A DNA stretch of 64,000 nucleotides from Volvox africanus (taxonomy: Eukaryota > Chlorophyta > Chlorophyceae > Chlamydomonadales > Volvocaceae), in the NCBI GenBank assembly GCA_030268105.1, contig BSDZ01000017.1, positions 62,001 to 126,000 on the forward strand. Reading direction: 5' to 3'. Both the position numbers and the translations under genes were made by a program. The notes below the pieces were generated by a model, which was not told the origin of the DNA, did no database searches, and saw only the letters and a program-made list of their open reading frames with translations. Below are positions 1 to 10,302 of the stretch, in pieces; position 1 is the first letter of the stretch; each line of letters opens with the position of its first letter.

Positions 1-700
1 ATGGGTGCTGACCTGCCCACTTGATTGTTTCAGCAGCATAGATTGCGCAGGCGAGAGCCAGGTCTATTGCTACGGGTACGGCGCTGGCTGCTATTCGTTT
101 AGTGAAGTGTCGTAAAACCCAAATCAGTCCAACTGTTAGTAATGTTAAACGGATGGCTAAGTCCAGTGGTCTCAGTGCTACCGCACAGGCGAGGGGCGCT
201 GACAGCATAGCCACAAGTAGGATCTCGTTGCCTGTCTGTTGCAGGGATCTCCCTTTGCTTCGATTCCACTGTCTTGCTGCTCTGTTGAGTTTGTAGAGTG
301 CATACGTTACCCCAAGGCCGGCCATGATACTATACCCAATGAGGATCATAATTTCGAGATCGTGCAGCAGCACTTTGATGGTATGGGGTATTAGGTGCCC
401 ACCTGCGCGCATTACATCCCCTGGTAGGTGCACACCGGTCGGTGTGCTTCTTCCCCGCATAAGATAAGGCAGAAAGGCTTTCTGGATGCCTCGTGATGCG
501 ATCCGTGGGCTAGCTGATTCAAGCATCGTCCCTGCAGTCGAAGGTGGCAAGTTCTGGCGTGTGTAGTGCAGTTGTGGGGCATTCACTGTACAGCCAAGGT
601 TGTCCAGCATTCGCCCGGCAACGTTCACACCTCCTTGGGCTGTGACCTTGATGTCGGGTGGTTGTTTAATGGATCTTCTTAGATGTTCCCATAATCCTAT
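1..700 (-). CDS. Partial open reading frame, unrecognised multi-pass membrane protein
   Basis: One minus-strand frame stays open from just after a TGA at 701-703 to the window edge, about 233 codons, so the C-terminus lies outside. The first Met codon is at 610-608. The N-terminal part is polar and begins with residues such as LRRSIKQPPDIKV and GGVNVAGRMLDNLG. From about codon 110 there are four hydrophobic stretches, around IMILIGYSIMAGLG, LLVAMLSAPLACAV, LTLLTVGLIWVL and IDLALACAIYAA. I do not recognise the family. It abuts degraded retroelement pieces, so it may belong to a mobile element or a captured gene. Its upstream part looks truncated at a short CAGTAATA-type repeat near 748-783. 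Open length and membrane pattern are seen; function is unknown. Confidence 0.45.
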   Translation of the reverse strand, partial: MGLWEHLRRSIKQPPDIKVTAQGGVNVAGRMLDNLGCTVNAPQLHYTRQNLPPSTAGTMLESASPRIASRGIQKAFLPYLMRGRSTPTGVHLPGDVMRAGGHLIPHTIKVLLHDLEIMILIGYSIMAGLGVTYALYKLNRAARQWNRSKGRSLQQTGNEILLVAMLSAPLACAVALRPLDLAIRLTLLTVGLIWVLRHFTKRIAASAVPVAIDLALACAIYAAETIKWAGQHP

Positions 701-747
701 TCATGGCTTATCGTGGGCTTTGTTGGTTACTAGGTCGTTCGTATTGA

Positions 748-857
748 ACAGTAATACAGTAATACAGTAATTGAACAGTAATACAACACTAACACGCAGA
801 GGGCCTATTGTTAGGCTCAGGGTGATCCTGCCCATGATGGGATGCTTACCTCCATGA
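748..857 (-). pseudogene. Short repeat plus small fragment of chromovirus pol
   Basis: Positions 748-783 hold a short imperfect repeat of the type CAGTAATA. Positions about 788-857 are nearly identical to 5,216-5,285 of element 1, the stretch of pol just after the protease, with only a few mismatches. The fragment is in the same orientation as element 1 and joins directly to an LTR piece that points the other way. It is a relic without coding capacity. Confidence 0.6.
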
Positions 858-1595
858 GCATATTAGCATGATATATTGAATATATCTAGCTAATGTAGCA
901 CGCCACATCATCATTCACGACATCACATCACGCTGTTGGTCAACATGTTTGACTCGAGGCTGATATCGATGCGTGAGCCCATTATGGCATAATATATCAA
1001 GAAATAATACTTCAAATATTATTACATCATTCATATCATTAACCAGACACGTATGCGGAAATGTGACGATTGCGATGGTTGGGTTGGCAACCGAATATCG
1101 ATATTCGGACCTTTGCACACTGCATACGTTGCATCCATTAATATCACGGATTACGCGATATTTAGGACAGTGCATGATAGTACTCGCACTTGACATCAGA
1201 ATCCAGTAAGACTTGTACTGCACATCGGTGTCACGAGCGTGAAAGGCGTGAGGACGGCCACCTAGAGACCGAAGTCGGCTCGAAGCTACTTTGGATCAAG
1301 TACTCGCGTACTTAACTCAATCTAATTCACACACATACGTTATACTCATTTATTATCGGCCTGAGCTATTCCAGCATATCATTTCCAGCCGTATGATGAA
1401 CACTGCCCGTGGGGTCTGATGGCAGACTTCTAATTTGCAACTGAAGATCATTGTAAGTTGAATCTTTCCTTATCTATAAGTCTTCCACTGTCACGTTGCT
1501 CGCACTGAAGTGTGTTGCTGTAAGCACGATGCACGTGTAGCTAACACTCAGACGCGCAGATTCAGTGCATGGTTGAAGAAGGAAGGATACAACCA
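858..1595 (+). mobile_element. LTR fragment, family A, plus orientation
   Basis: This stretch aligns along its whole length with the reverse complement of the family A LTR at 21,009-21,819, lacking about the first 110 bp. It keeps the CCGAATA-TCGA-TATTCGG palindrome (1,091-1,108) and the AAGTAC-TCGC-GTACTT hairpin (1,298-1,313). It ends in GGATACAAC, the 3' end of this LTR family. It points opposite to element 1 and lies between a pol fragment and the truncated LTR of element 1, so it is a rearranged copy rather than part of an intact element. Confidence 0.75.
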
Positions 1596-1596
1596 T

Positions 1597-1885
1597 CACA
1601 ATCATCGCATTTCAGCATACGTGTGTGGTTTATGATACGAATGGTGTAATAATATTTGAAATATTATCACTTGATATATTATGCCATATTGGACTCACAC
1701 ATCGATGTTGGCCTTGAGTCAAACATGTTGACCTACAGCGCGATCTTGTGAATGATGATGCGGCATGCTGTATTAGCTCGATATATCCGAATATATCATG
1801 CTAATATGCTGATATCATGTTCAGTCATGCTTAGATGAATTCAAGCCTACTTCGACATAAGCGGTGATCGAACTGGCATACAACA
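1597..1885 (-). mobile_element. Truncated 3' LTR of element 1 (family A)
   Basis: Read on the minus strand it starts TGTTGTATGCC at 1,885, next to the purine tract of element 1. It matches about the first 290 bases of the family A LTR at 21,009-21,819. It stops abruptly near 1,597, where the oppositely oriented LTR fragment begins. Its outer half and any target duplication are therefore lost. Confidence 0.75.
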
Positions 1886-1900
1886 ACTATCCCCCCTCCC
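1886..1900 (-). other. Polypurine tract of element 1
   Basis: On the minus strand a run GGGAGGGGGG followed by ATAGT lies directly before the 3' LTR. The equivalent tract in element 2 (GGGAGGGGGGA, then TAAT) lies before its 3' LTR at 19,455. Such tracts prime plus-strand DNA synthesis in LTR retrotransposons. Confidence 0.7.
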
Positions 1901-1944
1901 GTATGCAGCGTCCTCGCTGCATCATACAGCATCGACCGCAGAAG

Positions 1945-4900
1945 TCATTGGGTCTGTGTGGCACGTAGACGAGCTTCCTCTAGTAGGGGCTTCATTTCTG
2001 GCAAGAAGTTGCGCGTCAGCTTCCAAGAGTTATGCTCGTTAGAATAACCAGTCCGTTTGACCAGGTACTCGTGTACCGTCCGCTTTCATCATTGTTGACC
2101 TATACGATGAACCCGATAATCTAGAATTCGCTCCACATCGCACACCTTTTGATTGCCTGTGATCCAGGTCTCGGGACCGGGGTTCATTACTGCAGGGGCA
2201 TCGGTGTCGTTGGTAATGGGTGTCGTACCTCGATAAGGACGGATGAGGGAGATATGAAACGTGGGATGAATATTCATGTCAGAGGGTAGGGATAGCTCCA
2301 CAGCTACATTTCCTACCATGCGAACAATGGGATATGGGCCAATCCAGCGAGGTAATAATTTCCGGGAACCGTCGGCGAGCGAACGTAGGTTCTTAGTGCT
2401 CAACAAAACCATTTGTCCCACCGAAAATGATATGTCTCGTTTGGATTTATTGTAGTAGTCCGTCGTCCGTTGTTGTGCTGCATCCAAACATGCCTTTGCG
2501 TCTGTCATACGGGATAAAAACGACTTGGCAAAGGTTTTAGCCGCAGGAATATTTACTTCCAACTCTCGCCACACGGGTAGCGCAGGATGAAATCCATAAT
2601 TCAGAAAGAAGGGGCTTTGACCTGTAGAGCGGTTAACAGCGTTGTTAAGCGCAAATCCTGCCGAAGTCAGAAACGTATCCCAGACAGAGGGTGTGCGTCC
2701 CGCGAAATTCCTTAACATATCGCCCAACGTGCGATTTGTGCGTTCGGTTTGTCCATCAGATTGTGGATGATATGCTGTGCTCAAATGAACGCGCATACCG
2801 ACGAGTTCACATAGCACTTCCCAAAACTTAGACGTGAATTGACTGCCGTGATCGGATATCACATTTTTAGGAACGCCATGCAATCGGACCACGTTATCGA
2901 AAAATAATCGTGCTGTTTGCTCAGCGGTGCAAGACGAGGTGCAGGGGGCTAAGTGAACCATCTTGGTCAAACGATCGACCATAACGAACACCGAGTCGTA
3001 TCCCCCCTCAGTTTTGGGCAGCGTGACTACGAAGTCCATTGAAAAACTTTCCCAAGGGGCATCTGGTATAGGTAAAGGTTGTAATAAACCCTGGCCCTTA
3101 CCGGATAGTGCTTTGTTGCGCTGACATAAACTGCACCTTTGCACGAAGTTTTCTGCATCCTTCACCATGCGCGGCCACCAGAAGGAGCGTCGCATGAGCT
3201 CTGCCAATCACGTGCTTCCAGGGTGTCCTGCTAATGGGTCCTCGTGGAACCGAGCAAGAATATCGTAGCGTAAAGCGTCGTCGTTCGGCACGAAGATTTG
3301 CGTTGTCGAGCCATCCATCCGCAACCATAAATCATTGCGCTTGTGTAGATTTTCCACATTACTTGGCGTAGCAAACCACGGATCTTCTTCATACGCCACC
3401 TTGAGTCGTTGCGTGAGGTCCGCTGCTATCAGCACCTCCTGACTGCGTGAACGGGTAATCAGTGCTGCTAGGATTGCAGCATGTAGCGACGGATGTCGAC
3501 TGAGGGCGTCAGCAATATTAATTTTGCCAGCGATGTATTCCCACGTACAGTCGAAACGCGCTAGATATTCCATCCACCTAGCTTGTCATCGGTTGAGCGT
3601 GGGGACACTTTGTAAAAATGTCAGCGGTTTGTGGTCGGTCTTCAGTGTAAAAGGGCGGCCTTCAAGGTAGCAGCGCCATTCCTTTAGAGCATGTAGAACT
3701 GCCAACAGCTCCTGCTCTCCGGTCGTGTATCGGGTCTCCGCACCCGAGAATTTCTTACTCGTGAAGGTGATCGGTCGTCCTTCCTGCAGCAATACAGCGC
3801 CGCTTCCATGTAGGAAGGCATCCGATATTACTTCCACACGAAACGGCAGCGAGTAATCGGGAAAAGAGAGGGTAACATCGTCGGCGACGATTTGCTTGAG
3901 CTCTTCGAATGCCCGCTGACACCCGGGTGTCCAGGCTTCGAGAGAAGTGAACCCTCCTTTCTTCGTCAGATTTGTAAGCGGGGCTGCAAGGATGGAGTAT
4001 TTATTAATGAACTTATGGAAGTAGATGGTCAAACCTAAGAACTGGCGTAGTTCAGTGAGGTTCTGAGGCGCGGGCCATTCACGAACCACAGCCACCTTCC
4101 GTGGGTCCATTCTTACCCCAGTGGCCGACACGAGGTGGCCTAAATACTCCACCTGAGGCTGCGCCCACGAACATTTGGCGCGTTTAGCAAACAATTGCTC
4201 CCGTTTCATCACCTCAAGCACGAGCTCGAGATGCTTCAAGTGCTCCTCGCACGTCTTGGAATATATTAAAATATCATCCAAATAACAAACGACGAACCTA
4301 TGGATATACGGTCTGAACATGCGGTCCATCACTGCTTGATATGTGGCGGGCGCATTAGTAAGTCCGAATGACAAGACCGTGTACTCAAAGTGACCAAAGG
4401 GGGTCCGGAAAGTGGTTTTTGGAATATCAGAAGCAGCGATGCGTATCTGATTATACCCCTGCTGAAGATCAATCGAGGAAAAATAAGCTGAACCTTTCAA
4501 CTTATCGAGCAGGTCATCGACGCGCGGCAAAGGGTAACGATTTTTAATCGTAGTCACATTCAAGCCCCGATAATCAATGCACATGCGCAACGTCCCATCC
4601 TTCTTACCGACAAACAATATCGGTGCAGAATATGGTGATGTGCTGGGCCGAATCATACCCTTTGCGAGCAGATCCCTCACTTGCCGCTTCACTTCATCCA
4701 GCTCCAACGAGCTTAACCTGTACATAGGTCGTGAAACCGGTTGTGCTCCGGGCACAAGAGGGATCGTGTGGTCAACAGGTCGCATAGGTGGGAGCCCTGG
4801 GATGTCGCCAAAGACATCAGCATATTTTTGCAAGAGGGCTTCGACCTCAAGATCTTTCACGGTGGACTGCACGGTGGTAGCATTCGATTGCACCCGTGGC

Positions 4901-5940
4901 CTCACAAGCAACACATGGGCGCCTCTCCATATCATCCTATCAGTTTCTTTGCGTCCAATTAGCTTGGGTTCTTGATTTCGGTGGACGATCACCGCTAAAG
5001 TGAAATTAACCTCAGGCTCCGCAACAGTGCCGCCCTCCTCTGGTGTGACATCTTGGTACGACAGGAAAGGTACCTTAGTCGATAGGTTCCCTTTGCACAA
5101 ACTAAGTGTGGTGGACTCCATATCGATGCGTGCGCGGTACTGCCGTAATGTCGCGGCACCCAAAATGTACTGTGCCGTCTCCGAAAGACCTTGTAGCACA
5201 TACGGTTGGGCCCTAACACGCAGAGGGCCTATCGATAGGCTCAGGGTGATCCTGCCCATGATGGGATGCTTACCTCCATCAGCGAGGGTAACCTGTGCAC
5301 AATCAGATGACTGAGGGGTCAGCCCCAATGCGGTCACCTCCTTTGCCGAGATGAAGTCGTCGCTGGCACTGGTATCCACGAGCGCTTTCATCAGTCGACC
5401 ACCGAGGCCGATTTCGATGATAGGGACACGATTTCCTGTTGGAGTCGGCTCTGCGGAAAGTAGAAGTGACCCTAAGGCAGGTTCGAACCTGGTAGAATCC
5501 AAAAGAGGGGCCTCAAACCAAACTTCAGCAGCGTAAGGTAGTTTGGGTAATGCCGTCGGTCTTCCCGTCACATCCACACCATTGAACAGAACACTGTCCG
5601 ACTCAAATCGGAGAACACATTGCATACCTTCCATTAGTGACGCAGCCTTGCGCTGACTGTAAGAGGGAATTAGTATGCAAACTGCAGTGTCCGGATTCTG
5701 ACGATGATACCTCTTATACCTAGTGAGCTGTTCGCACAACTCACGGAAAGACGAAGGGATAAACAGCGTGATGCAGCCGGACAAGTCGAGGGAAGAAAGA
5801 GGACAGCGTGGTGCAAACAAATCACACAGCGAGTCAAAATGATTTAGTCCCGTGCGACCGTCAAGTGGAAAACGTCGCCCGATAGTGCGCTCAATTTGTC
5901 CAAAAATACAAGGTAAAAGAGCCTTTACAGCTGGTCGCAA
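1945..5940 (-). pseudogene. Element 1 pol: protease, RT, RNase H, integrase, chromodomain (broken)
   Basis: A single minus-strand frame covers the polyprotein but has stops at 3,586-3,588, 3,208-3,210 and a double TGA at 2,086-2,091. Landmarks are the protease motif DTSASDD (5,368-5,376; family consensus DTG), the RT active site YLDD (4,273-4,284), RNase H with DAFLHGSGAVL and TDHKPL, the integrase zinc region ending in CSLCQ, the integrase core (SMDFVV, SDHGSQF, DGQTERTNR) and a chromodomain HEYLVKRTGY ending at a TGA at 1,945-1,947. At all three premature stop sites in RNase H, integrase and before the chromodomain, element 2 has an arginine codon. The chromodomain also has Arg and Lys where element 2 has Trp and Glu (KWTGY, WELARNF). 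The product cannot be made as one protein. Confidence 0.9.
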
Positions 5941-6953
5941 CTACAGCCAGCGGCCACGTGCACTTCCTTCAATCCCGGGAGGAGTCCCTTCCTCCGCATC
6001 CCGGGCAACTTCCTAAGTCGTCTTGGGTATGAAAGGTGGTAACAGAGGGCACTCAGAGTGGGATGCTCTCCTGCACACCTCAGGCAGAGATTAGCAAACT
6101 TCCGACGATCAAACTCTGAACGCCGGCACTCCCACTTCTGCATATACGGATCTTCTGTCCGGGGCTTCTTTGTACTAGGAGCAGCGTTCTGCATTGCAGC
6201 TACAGTCGGTGTACTCCATCTTCTTTTTCCTTTCATATGGCCTGAGCTCGGCCCAGCTCCTGCGGACCCACGATTGCTTGGGCTTTGGCGTCCATGCACG
6301 TCATACCGTCTTTCCTTTCGAACGGTAGTCGCAGCCACTGCAGGGCGTTGGCGATTAGGACCCTGGTCCTTCGGTGTCGACTCCGAAGGTAGTTCCTGCT
6401 CTCACATCGCGTGGACACGAGGGTGAATTTGTTTAGCATCCCGGCCAGCCAAATTTCGAACCTCCGCACCTCTAATGAAGGCGTCGTAAGATCGGTGGCA
6501 CACCATCGTGCAAGGGATTTGGTAAGACCACGATGAAACTAGAATAGATACGATCCTCCTCAGGAAAGTTAATGATAGGAGTTATCAGTGCCTCAAAACA
6601 CGACTGATAAGCAGGAACGGTCTCGTGTGGACGCATATGGTACATGCCTTGTGCCAGCATCTTACGAGCCTTGTTACTACGCGAGCGAACTTTGGTAGCA
6701 AAACGAGCGAGGAGAGCATTGATCAGGTTATCGAACATAAACTTAACTCTAGCGGTTGTCCACTCATCATACCAATCCTTTGCAGCACCCTCAAGGGTAT
6801 TCCCAACGAACAGGCATTTAATGGAATCGCATCCCCTGCCGTGCACCACTTGTAAATAATGTCTAGCATCATGAACGTAGGCTCGTGTCCTATCCGCGAC
6901 ACTATGTCCTGAATTCTTGGCCTTTTCGTCAGCGGAGATATTAAGCTTAGGCA
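5925..6953 (-). pseudogene. Element 1 gag, 3' part with degraded zinc knuckle
   Basis: From 6,953 the frame reads PKLNISADEKAKNSGHSVAD and on through a gag capsid-like region matching element 2 (CLFVGNTLEGAAKDWYDEW, YHMRPHETVPAYQS), then stops at 6,472. The rest continues in other frames because of small indels: first 6,469-6,233, then 6,338-5,925, which holds a decayed knuckle starting CLRCAGEHP. The 5' part of the same exon lies beyond element 2 at 20,277-20,429. The gag of this family is normally one frame with pol, as still seen in element 2, so the frameshifts are damage. Confidence 0.8.
6949..6953. repeat. Target site duplication AGGCA, left copy
   Basis: AGGCA lies directly before the first base of element 2's 5' LTR and again at 20,272-20,276 directly after its 3' LTR. 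A five-base duplication is normal for Ty3/gypsy integrases. Removing element 2 and one copy rejoins the gag frame of element 1 between the residues IPVP and KLN. Confidence 0.95.
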
Positions 6954-7770
6954 TGTTGTGCTACGGTTCATTTACCGCCGACGCGTAGGTCGACGTGATT
7001 CTACAAGGCGAAGTGCTTTTGTGATGAACGCATTGCATATGAATGAATCTGCATGATATAAATGTATTCGTGTACATTTATATATGCATTTGGCATGTTG
7101 TCATTATCCATCGCGACATCGCATCATGGCAAATCCGCCTAGCATGCATGAAAGCCCGAAGCATTGAAGTGCGCATTATGCTCATGCTACGAAACAATAA
7201 GTAATGTTATCTGATATAATATTACTTCATTAAAGCACACGCGCCGCACTCATCGCGATACATGCCCTGCAACCGGATATCGTTATCCGGACCCTTGCAT
7301 CATGCGAATGCCGGAAAGGCTTATACGTTGTTATGCGTAGACATCGCCTAGACGCAGTAGGGTTGTCACATCTAGGATCGGCCTCCTGATGTGAATCGTA
7401 CGGCATCGCGATGCTGCGAGTATAACAGATGCGAGGACGGCTAAGCAGAATAAGACATTCGATACCGGCGAACACTCGTGTGTTCTATATTACTATTGCT
7501 ATATGCTATTCTACTTAGCCCGAGCTAAGCCTGAACTTCGCTAATCACCGCCGTGTGATGATTGCTTGCTTCCGGCGCTGACGGTGATTTCGTCCATTGC
7601 ATCGTTCCGATCTGTAAGACTGTAAGTTATATCTCTCTTCGTCTTGAAGTCTTCCGCTGTCTCTGTTTGCTCTCGCTTGCCTTGCTGTACTTGCAAGTGC
7701 TCACGCATCGGTGTCGAAAATCTCCAGACGTGCAGATACTTATGAGCAAACGCGAACGAGAGGTACAACA
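6954..7770 (+). repeat. 5' LTR of element 2 (family B)
   Basis: It starts TGTTGTGC and ends GTACAACA. It contains four hairpins in order: stems at 7,056-7,066/7,073-7,083 (loop TTCGTG), 7,199-7,210/7,216-7,227 (loop CTGAT), 7,273-7,279/7,284-7,290 (loop TCGT) and 7,470-7,475/7,480-7,485 (loop TCGT). Two TGTAA boxes at 7,613 and 7,621 could be the green-algal polyadenylation signal; the second (TGTAAGT) could alternatively be a splice donor. Transcription start and R boundaries cannot be placed from sequence alone. Confidence 0.95.
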
Positions 7771-7790
7771 AATTGGTATCGAGACAGGTT
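7771..7790 (+). other. Primer binding site region of element 2
   Basis: Directly after the 5' LTR comes AATTGGTATCGAGACAGG. The core TGGTATC matches the first bases of the common initiator-methionine tRNA primer site (TGGTATCAGAGC), then diverges. The element 1 equivalent reads AATTTGGTATCAAA. An initiator Met tRNA primer is likely but not proven without the host tRNA sequence. Confidence 0.55.
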
Positions 7791-7837
7791 CGTTGCCTAA
7801 CTGTCTCTCTTTGTCTAATCGGAAGTAGGTTCTTTCT

Positions 7838-8276
7838 ATGGCGAGTTCCAGCGACGAACCACGAGGACCGCTAGATACTTTTGCCGAAGACCTAGGCCGC
7901 GCCATTTTGGATGCCGCCGCTTCCGGTTTGTAATTGTTTAATTGCTTTTGCTTAGATTGCTGCACTTGTTGTGTAAGTGTATGCTCTGAGTCGCAGGTAA
8001 TCTCAGTGCACCGGCATTGCTTGCCGCGGCGACTGAGACCGGCTTTCGTCCGGACCAGTTGGCGACTCTCATCGCCCAAACTACGGAGATCAGGACTCAG
8101 CTGGGCAAGTACTTGCTGAGTTTACTGAATCTTCTCAAGAGTACTGTCGGTAGGCTCACTGAATCGCTTTGTACTCTTGCCTTTGCGATAGAAGTCGGCT
8201 TCTATTACACAAACCTAGGGTATCGTTTCGTGCTCCATGTCCGCGGAACACGACGATACGCCGCACACTAGCCTAG
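7838..8276 (+). CDS. Element 2 gag N-terminus, two exons with introns
   Basis: Exon 1 (7,838-7,925) starts MASSSDEPRGPLDTFAEDLG and ends in phase 1 before GTTTGTAA. The intron runs 7,926-7,996 (71 nt, ending TCGCAG). Exon 2 (7,997-8,149) encodes a stretch containing LIAQTTEI and ending LLKSTV. A second intron (8,150 to about 8,276, GTAGG...CCTAG) leads into exon 3. Unspliced, exon 1 would end after Gly-Leu. Element 1 has the same exon borders and phases (20,803-20,890, 20,581-20,730, 20,429 onward) with similar protein (FAEDLGRTILDAAAS, LIQRTTEI, GSTV) but little conserved intron sequence, which is why I accept the introns. The acceptor of intron 2 is chosen for frame and is less certain. Confidence 0.7.
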
Positions 8277-8383
8277 CTAGCCAACCCGATTTTGTTGTGG
8301 CTGCTAGAGCACCGGATAGAGGTCTTGAGACTGTTGGCGCGCGAGCCACTCAAGAGCCCCTTTTCCTTCAGACCCCTGCTCAC

Positions 8384-8388
8384 TTAAT
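8384..8388. repeat. Target site duplication TTAAT, left copy of solo LTR
   Basis: TTAAT lies immediately before the solo LTR and again at 9,214-9,218 immediately after it. This shows that the LTR arrived by integration into gag of element 2 and later lost its internal part by LTR-LTR recombination. Confidence 0.95.
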
Positions 8389-9213
8389 TGTTGTGCTACG
8401 GTTCATTTCCCGCCGACGCGTAGGTCGACGCGATCCTACGAGGCGAAGTGCTTTTGTGATGAACGCATTACATATGAATGAATCTGCATGATATAAATGT
8501 ATTCGCATACATTTATATATGCATCTGGCATGTTGTCATTAACCATCGCGACATCGCATCATGGCAAATCCGCCTAGCATGCATGAATAACCGAAGCATT
8601 GAAGTGCGCATTATGCTCGTGCTACAAAACGATAAGTAATATTATCTGATATAATATTACTTCATTTAAGCACACGTTGAGAGCGCCGCACTCGTCGCGA
8701 TACATGCCCTGCAACCGGATATCGTTATCCGGACCCTTGCATCATGCGAATGCCGGAAAGGCTTATACGTTGTTATGCGTAGACATCGCCTAAACGCAGT
8801 AGGGTTGTCACATCTAGGATCGGCCTCCTAATGTGAATCGTACGGCATTGCGATGCTGCGAGTATAACAGATGCGAGGACGGCTAAGCTAGACGAGACAT
8901 TCGATACCGGAGAACACTTGTGTGTTCTACATTACTATTACTATACGATATTCTACTTAGCCCGAGCTAAAGCCTGAACATCGCTAATCACCGCCGCGTG
9001 ATGATTGCTTGCTTCCGGCGCTGACGGCGATTTCGTCCATTGCATCATTTCGACCTGTAAGACCGTAAGTTATATCTCTCTTCGTCTTGAAGTCTTCCGC
9101 TGTCTCTGTTTGCTCTCGCTTGCCTTGCTGTACTTGCAAGTGCTCGCGCATCGGTGTCGATAGTCTCCAGACGTGCAGATACTCATGAGCAAACGCGAAC
9201 GAGAGGTACAACA
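8389..9213 (+). mobile_element. Solo LTR, family B, inside gag of element 2
   Basis: This 825-bp copy starts TGTTGTGC and ends GTACAACA. It has TTAAT duplications on both sides and no internal element sequence. It differs from the two LTRs of element 2 more than they differ from each other, including a short insertion near 8,685 (GTTGAGAGC), so it came from another family member. All four hairpins are kept: 8,491-8,518, 8,634-8,662 (perfect 12-bp stem here, with a G-T wobble in the other two), 8,715-8,732 and the GAACAC/GTGTTC hairpin near 8,910. Two TGTAA/CGTAA motifs near 9,056-9,068 match those in the other copies. Confidence 0.95.
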
Positions 9214-10302
9214 TTAATTGTGCCGCATTCAGCAGTGAACACGAATATGGACAACACTGCTGGACCAAGGGTTCTGCCATTACCTCAAGCTCGAAGGCAT
9301 GATGACATCCCTGAGGTGATGAGATTGTCGATTCCCGTTCCTAGGCTCAATGTTTCGCTGACCGACAAGACACCAGGGCATAGCATAGCCGATGCAACTC
9401 GTGCGTACGTGCGTGACGCTAAAAAGTATCTCCAGGCTGTTCATGGTGGCGATAATGACGGTATCAGGTGTCTCTTCGTTGGTAACACCCTCGAGGGCTC
9501 AGCGAAGGACTGGTATCACAATTGGACCAACGCCCGGGGCAACTATACTTTTGACGAGTTGGTCGCCGCTTTGCTCGCACGATTTGCTACTGAGGTTCAA
9601 GCACGCGATGTGGAAGCTCGCAACGTTTTGGCAGCCGGTAGCTACCACATGCGTCGGGATGAAAATGTACCTGCGTACCAGTCACGCTTCGAAGCACTTG
9701 TGACTCCCATTGCTGACCTCACTGAATCCGAGCGTGTCTTTTGGTTTAGGTGAGGCCTGACGAAACTTTTGGCTAAATGGTGCGCTACTGACTTGGTTGG
9801 AGCGCAGATCAAGTCGTATGATGCTTTGGTCGCTTTTGCTAAGGGCACGGAGATACGACTCCTTGCCGGTGAGGAAGAAGTCAAGTCTGCCCCTCGTGCA
9901 AATGCCGTGCAAGTGCAGGATCCGCTTGGGGAAGCCGTAGCTCTTGACCAGGACTTCGGAGCGACCCGCCTCACGCCTACTGCCGCGACGTGACGCAGCA
10001 ACCGGCAACGCCAGGCGCGCGGGGGCGCTAGCTCGGGTGTCCGTGGGTTAGGAGGAGCAGGTCCGAGCTCGGACCCGGCTAAAAACAGGAAGCGTGGTGG
10101 TGCGCCGTCGACGGCAGCCGCACAGCGTTCTGACCCCAATGCGAAGCGGACTTGCACGGACGACACGTATATGCCAAAATGGAATTGCAATCGTTCCGAA
10201 TTCGAGCGTCGGAAATTGGCCAACGTTTGTCTACGGTGTGCGGAGAGCCATTCCACGAAGGATTGCCCGCTAATGCCGCCGTTTGTACCTCAGCCGAAAT
10301 AG

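Larger units (their letters stand above)
8277..10302 (+). pseudogene. Element 2 gag exon 3: capsid-like region and zinc knuckle, broken
   Basis: Exon 3 runs from 8,277 into the solo LTR at 8,389 and resumes at 9,219. Removing the solo LTR and one TTAAT restores the frame across HLIV. It continues through a capsid-like region (CLFVGNTLEGSAKDWYHNW, YHMRRDENVPAYQSRFEAL), a basic linker and a CCHC zinc knuckle CLRCAESHSTKDC (spacing 2-3-4) near 10,228-10,266. In-frame stops TGA (9,751), TGA (9,991) and TAG (10,300) interrupt it. All are one C-to-T change from Arg or Gln codons. The frame leads straight into pol with no shift, so gag and pol were one polyprotein. Confidence 0.85.

Noticed and set aside
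102..296. Plus-strand open frame of 64 codons at the left edge
   Set aside because: It lies opposite the much longer open minus-strand frame (1-700) and has no coding features of its own.
915..1223. Open frames on both strands inside the first LTR
   Set aside because: The sequence is LTR family A; similar mirrored frames recur in the other LTR copies because of the palindromes.
4577..5536. Several plus-strand frames opposite pol of element 1
   Set aside because: They are antisense shadows of the conserved protease/RT frame.
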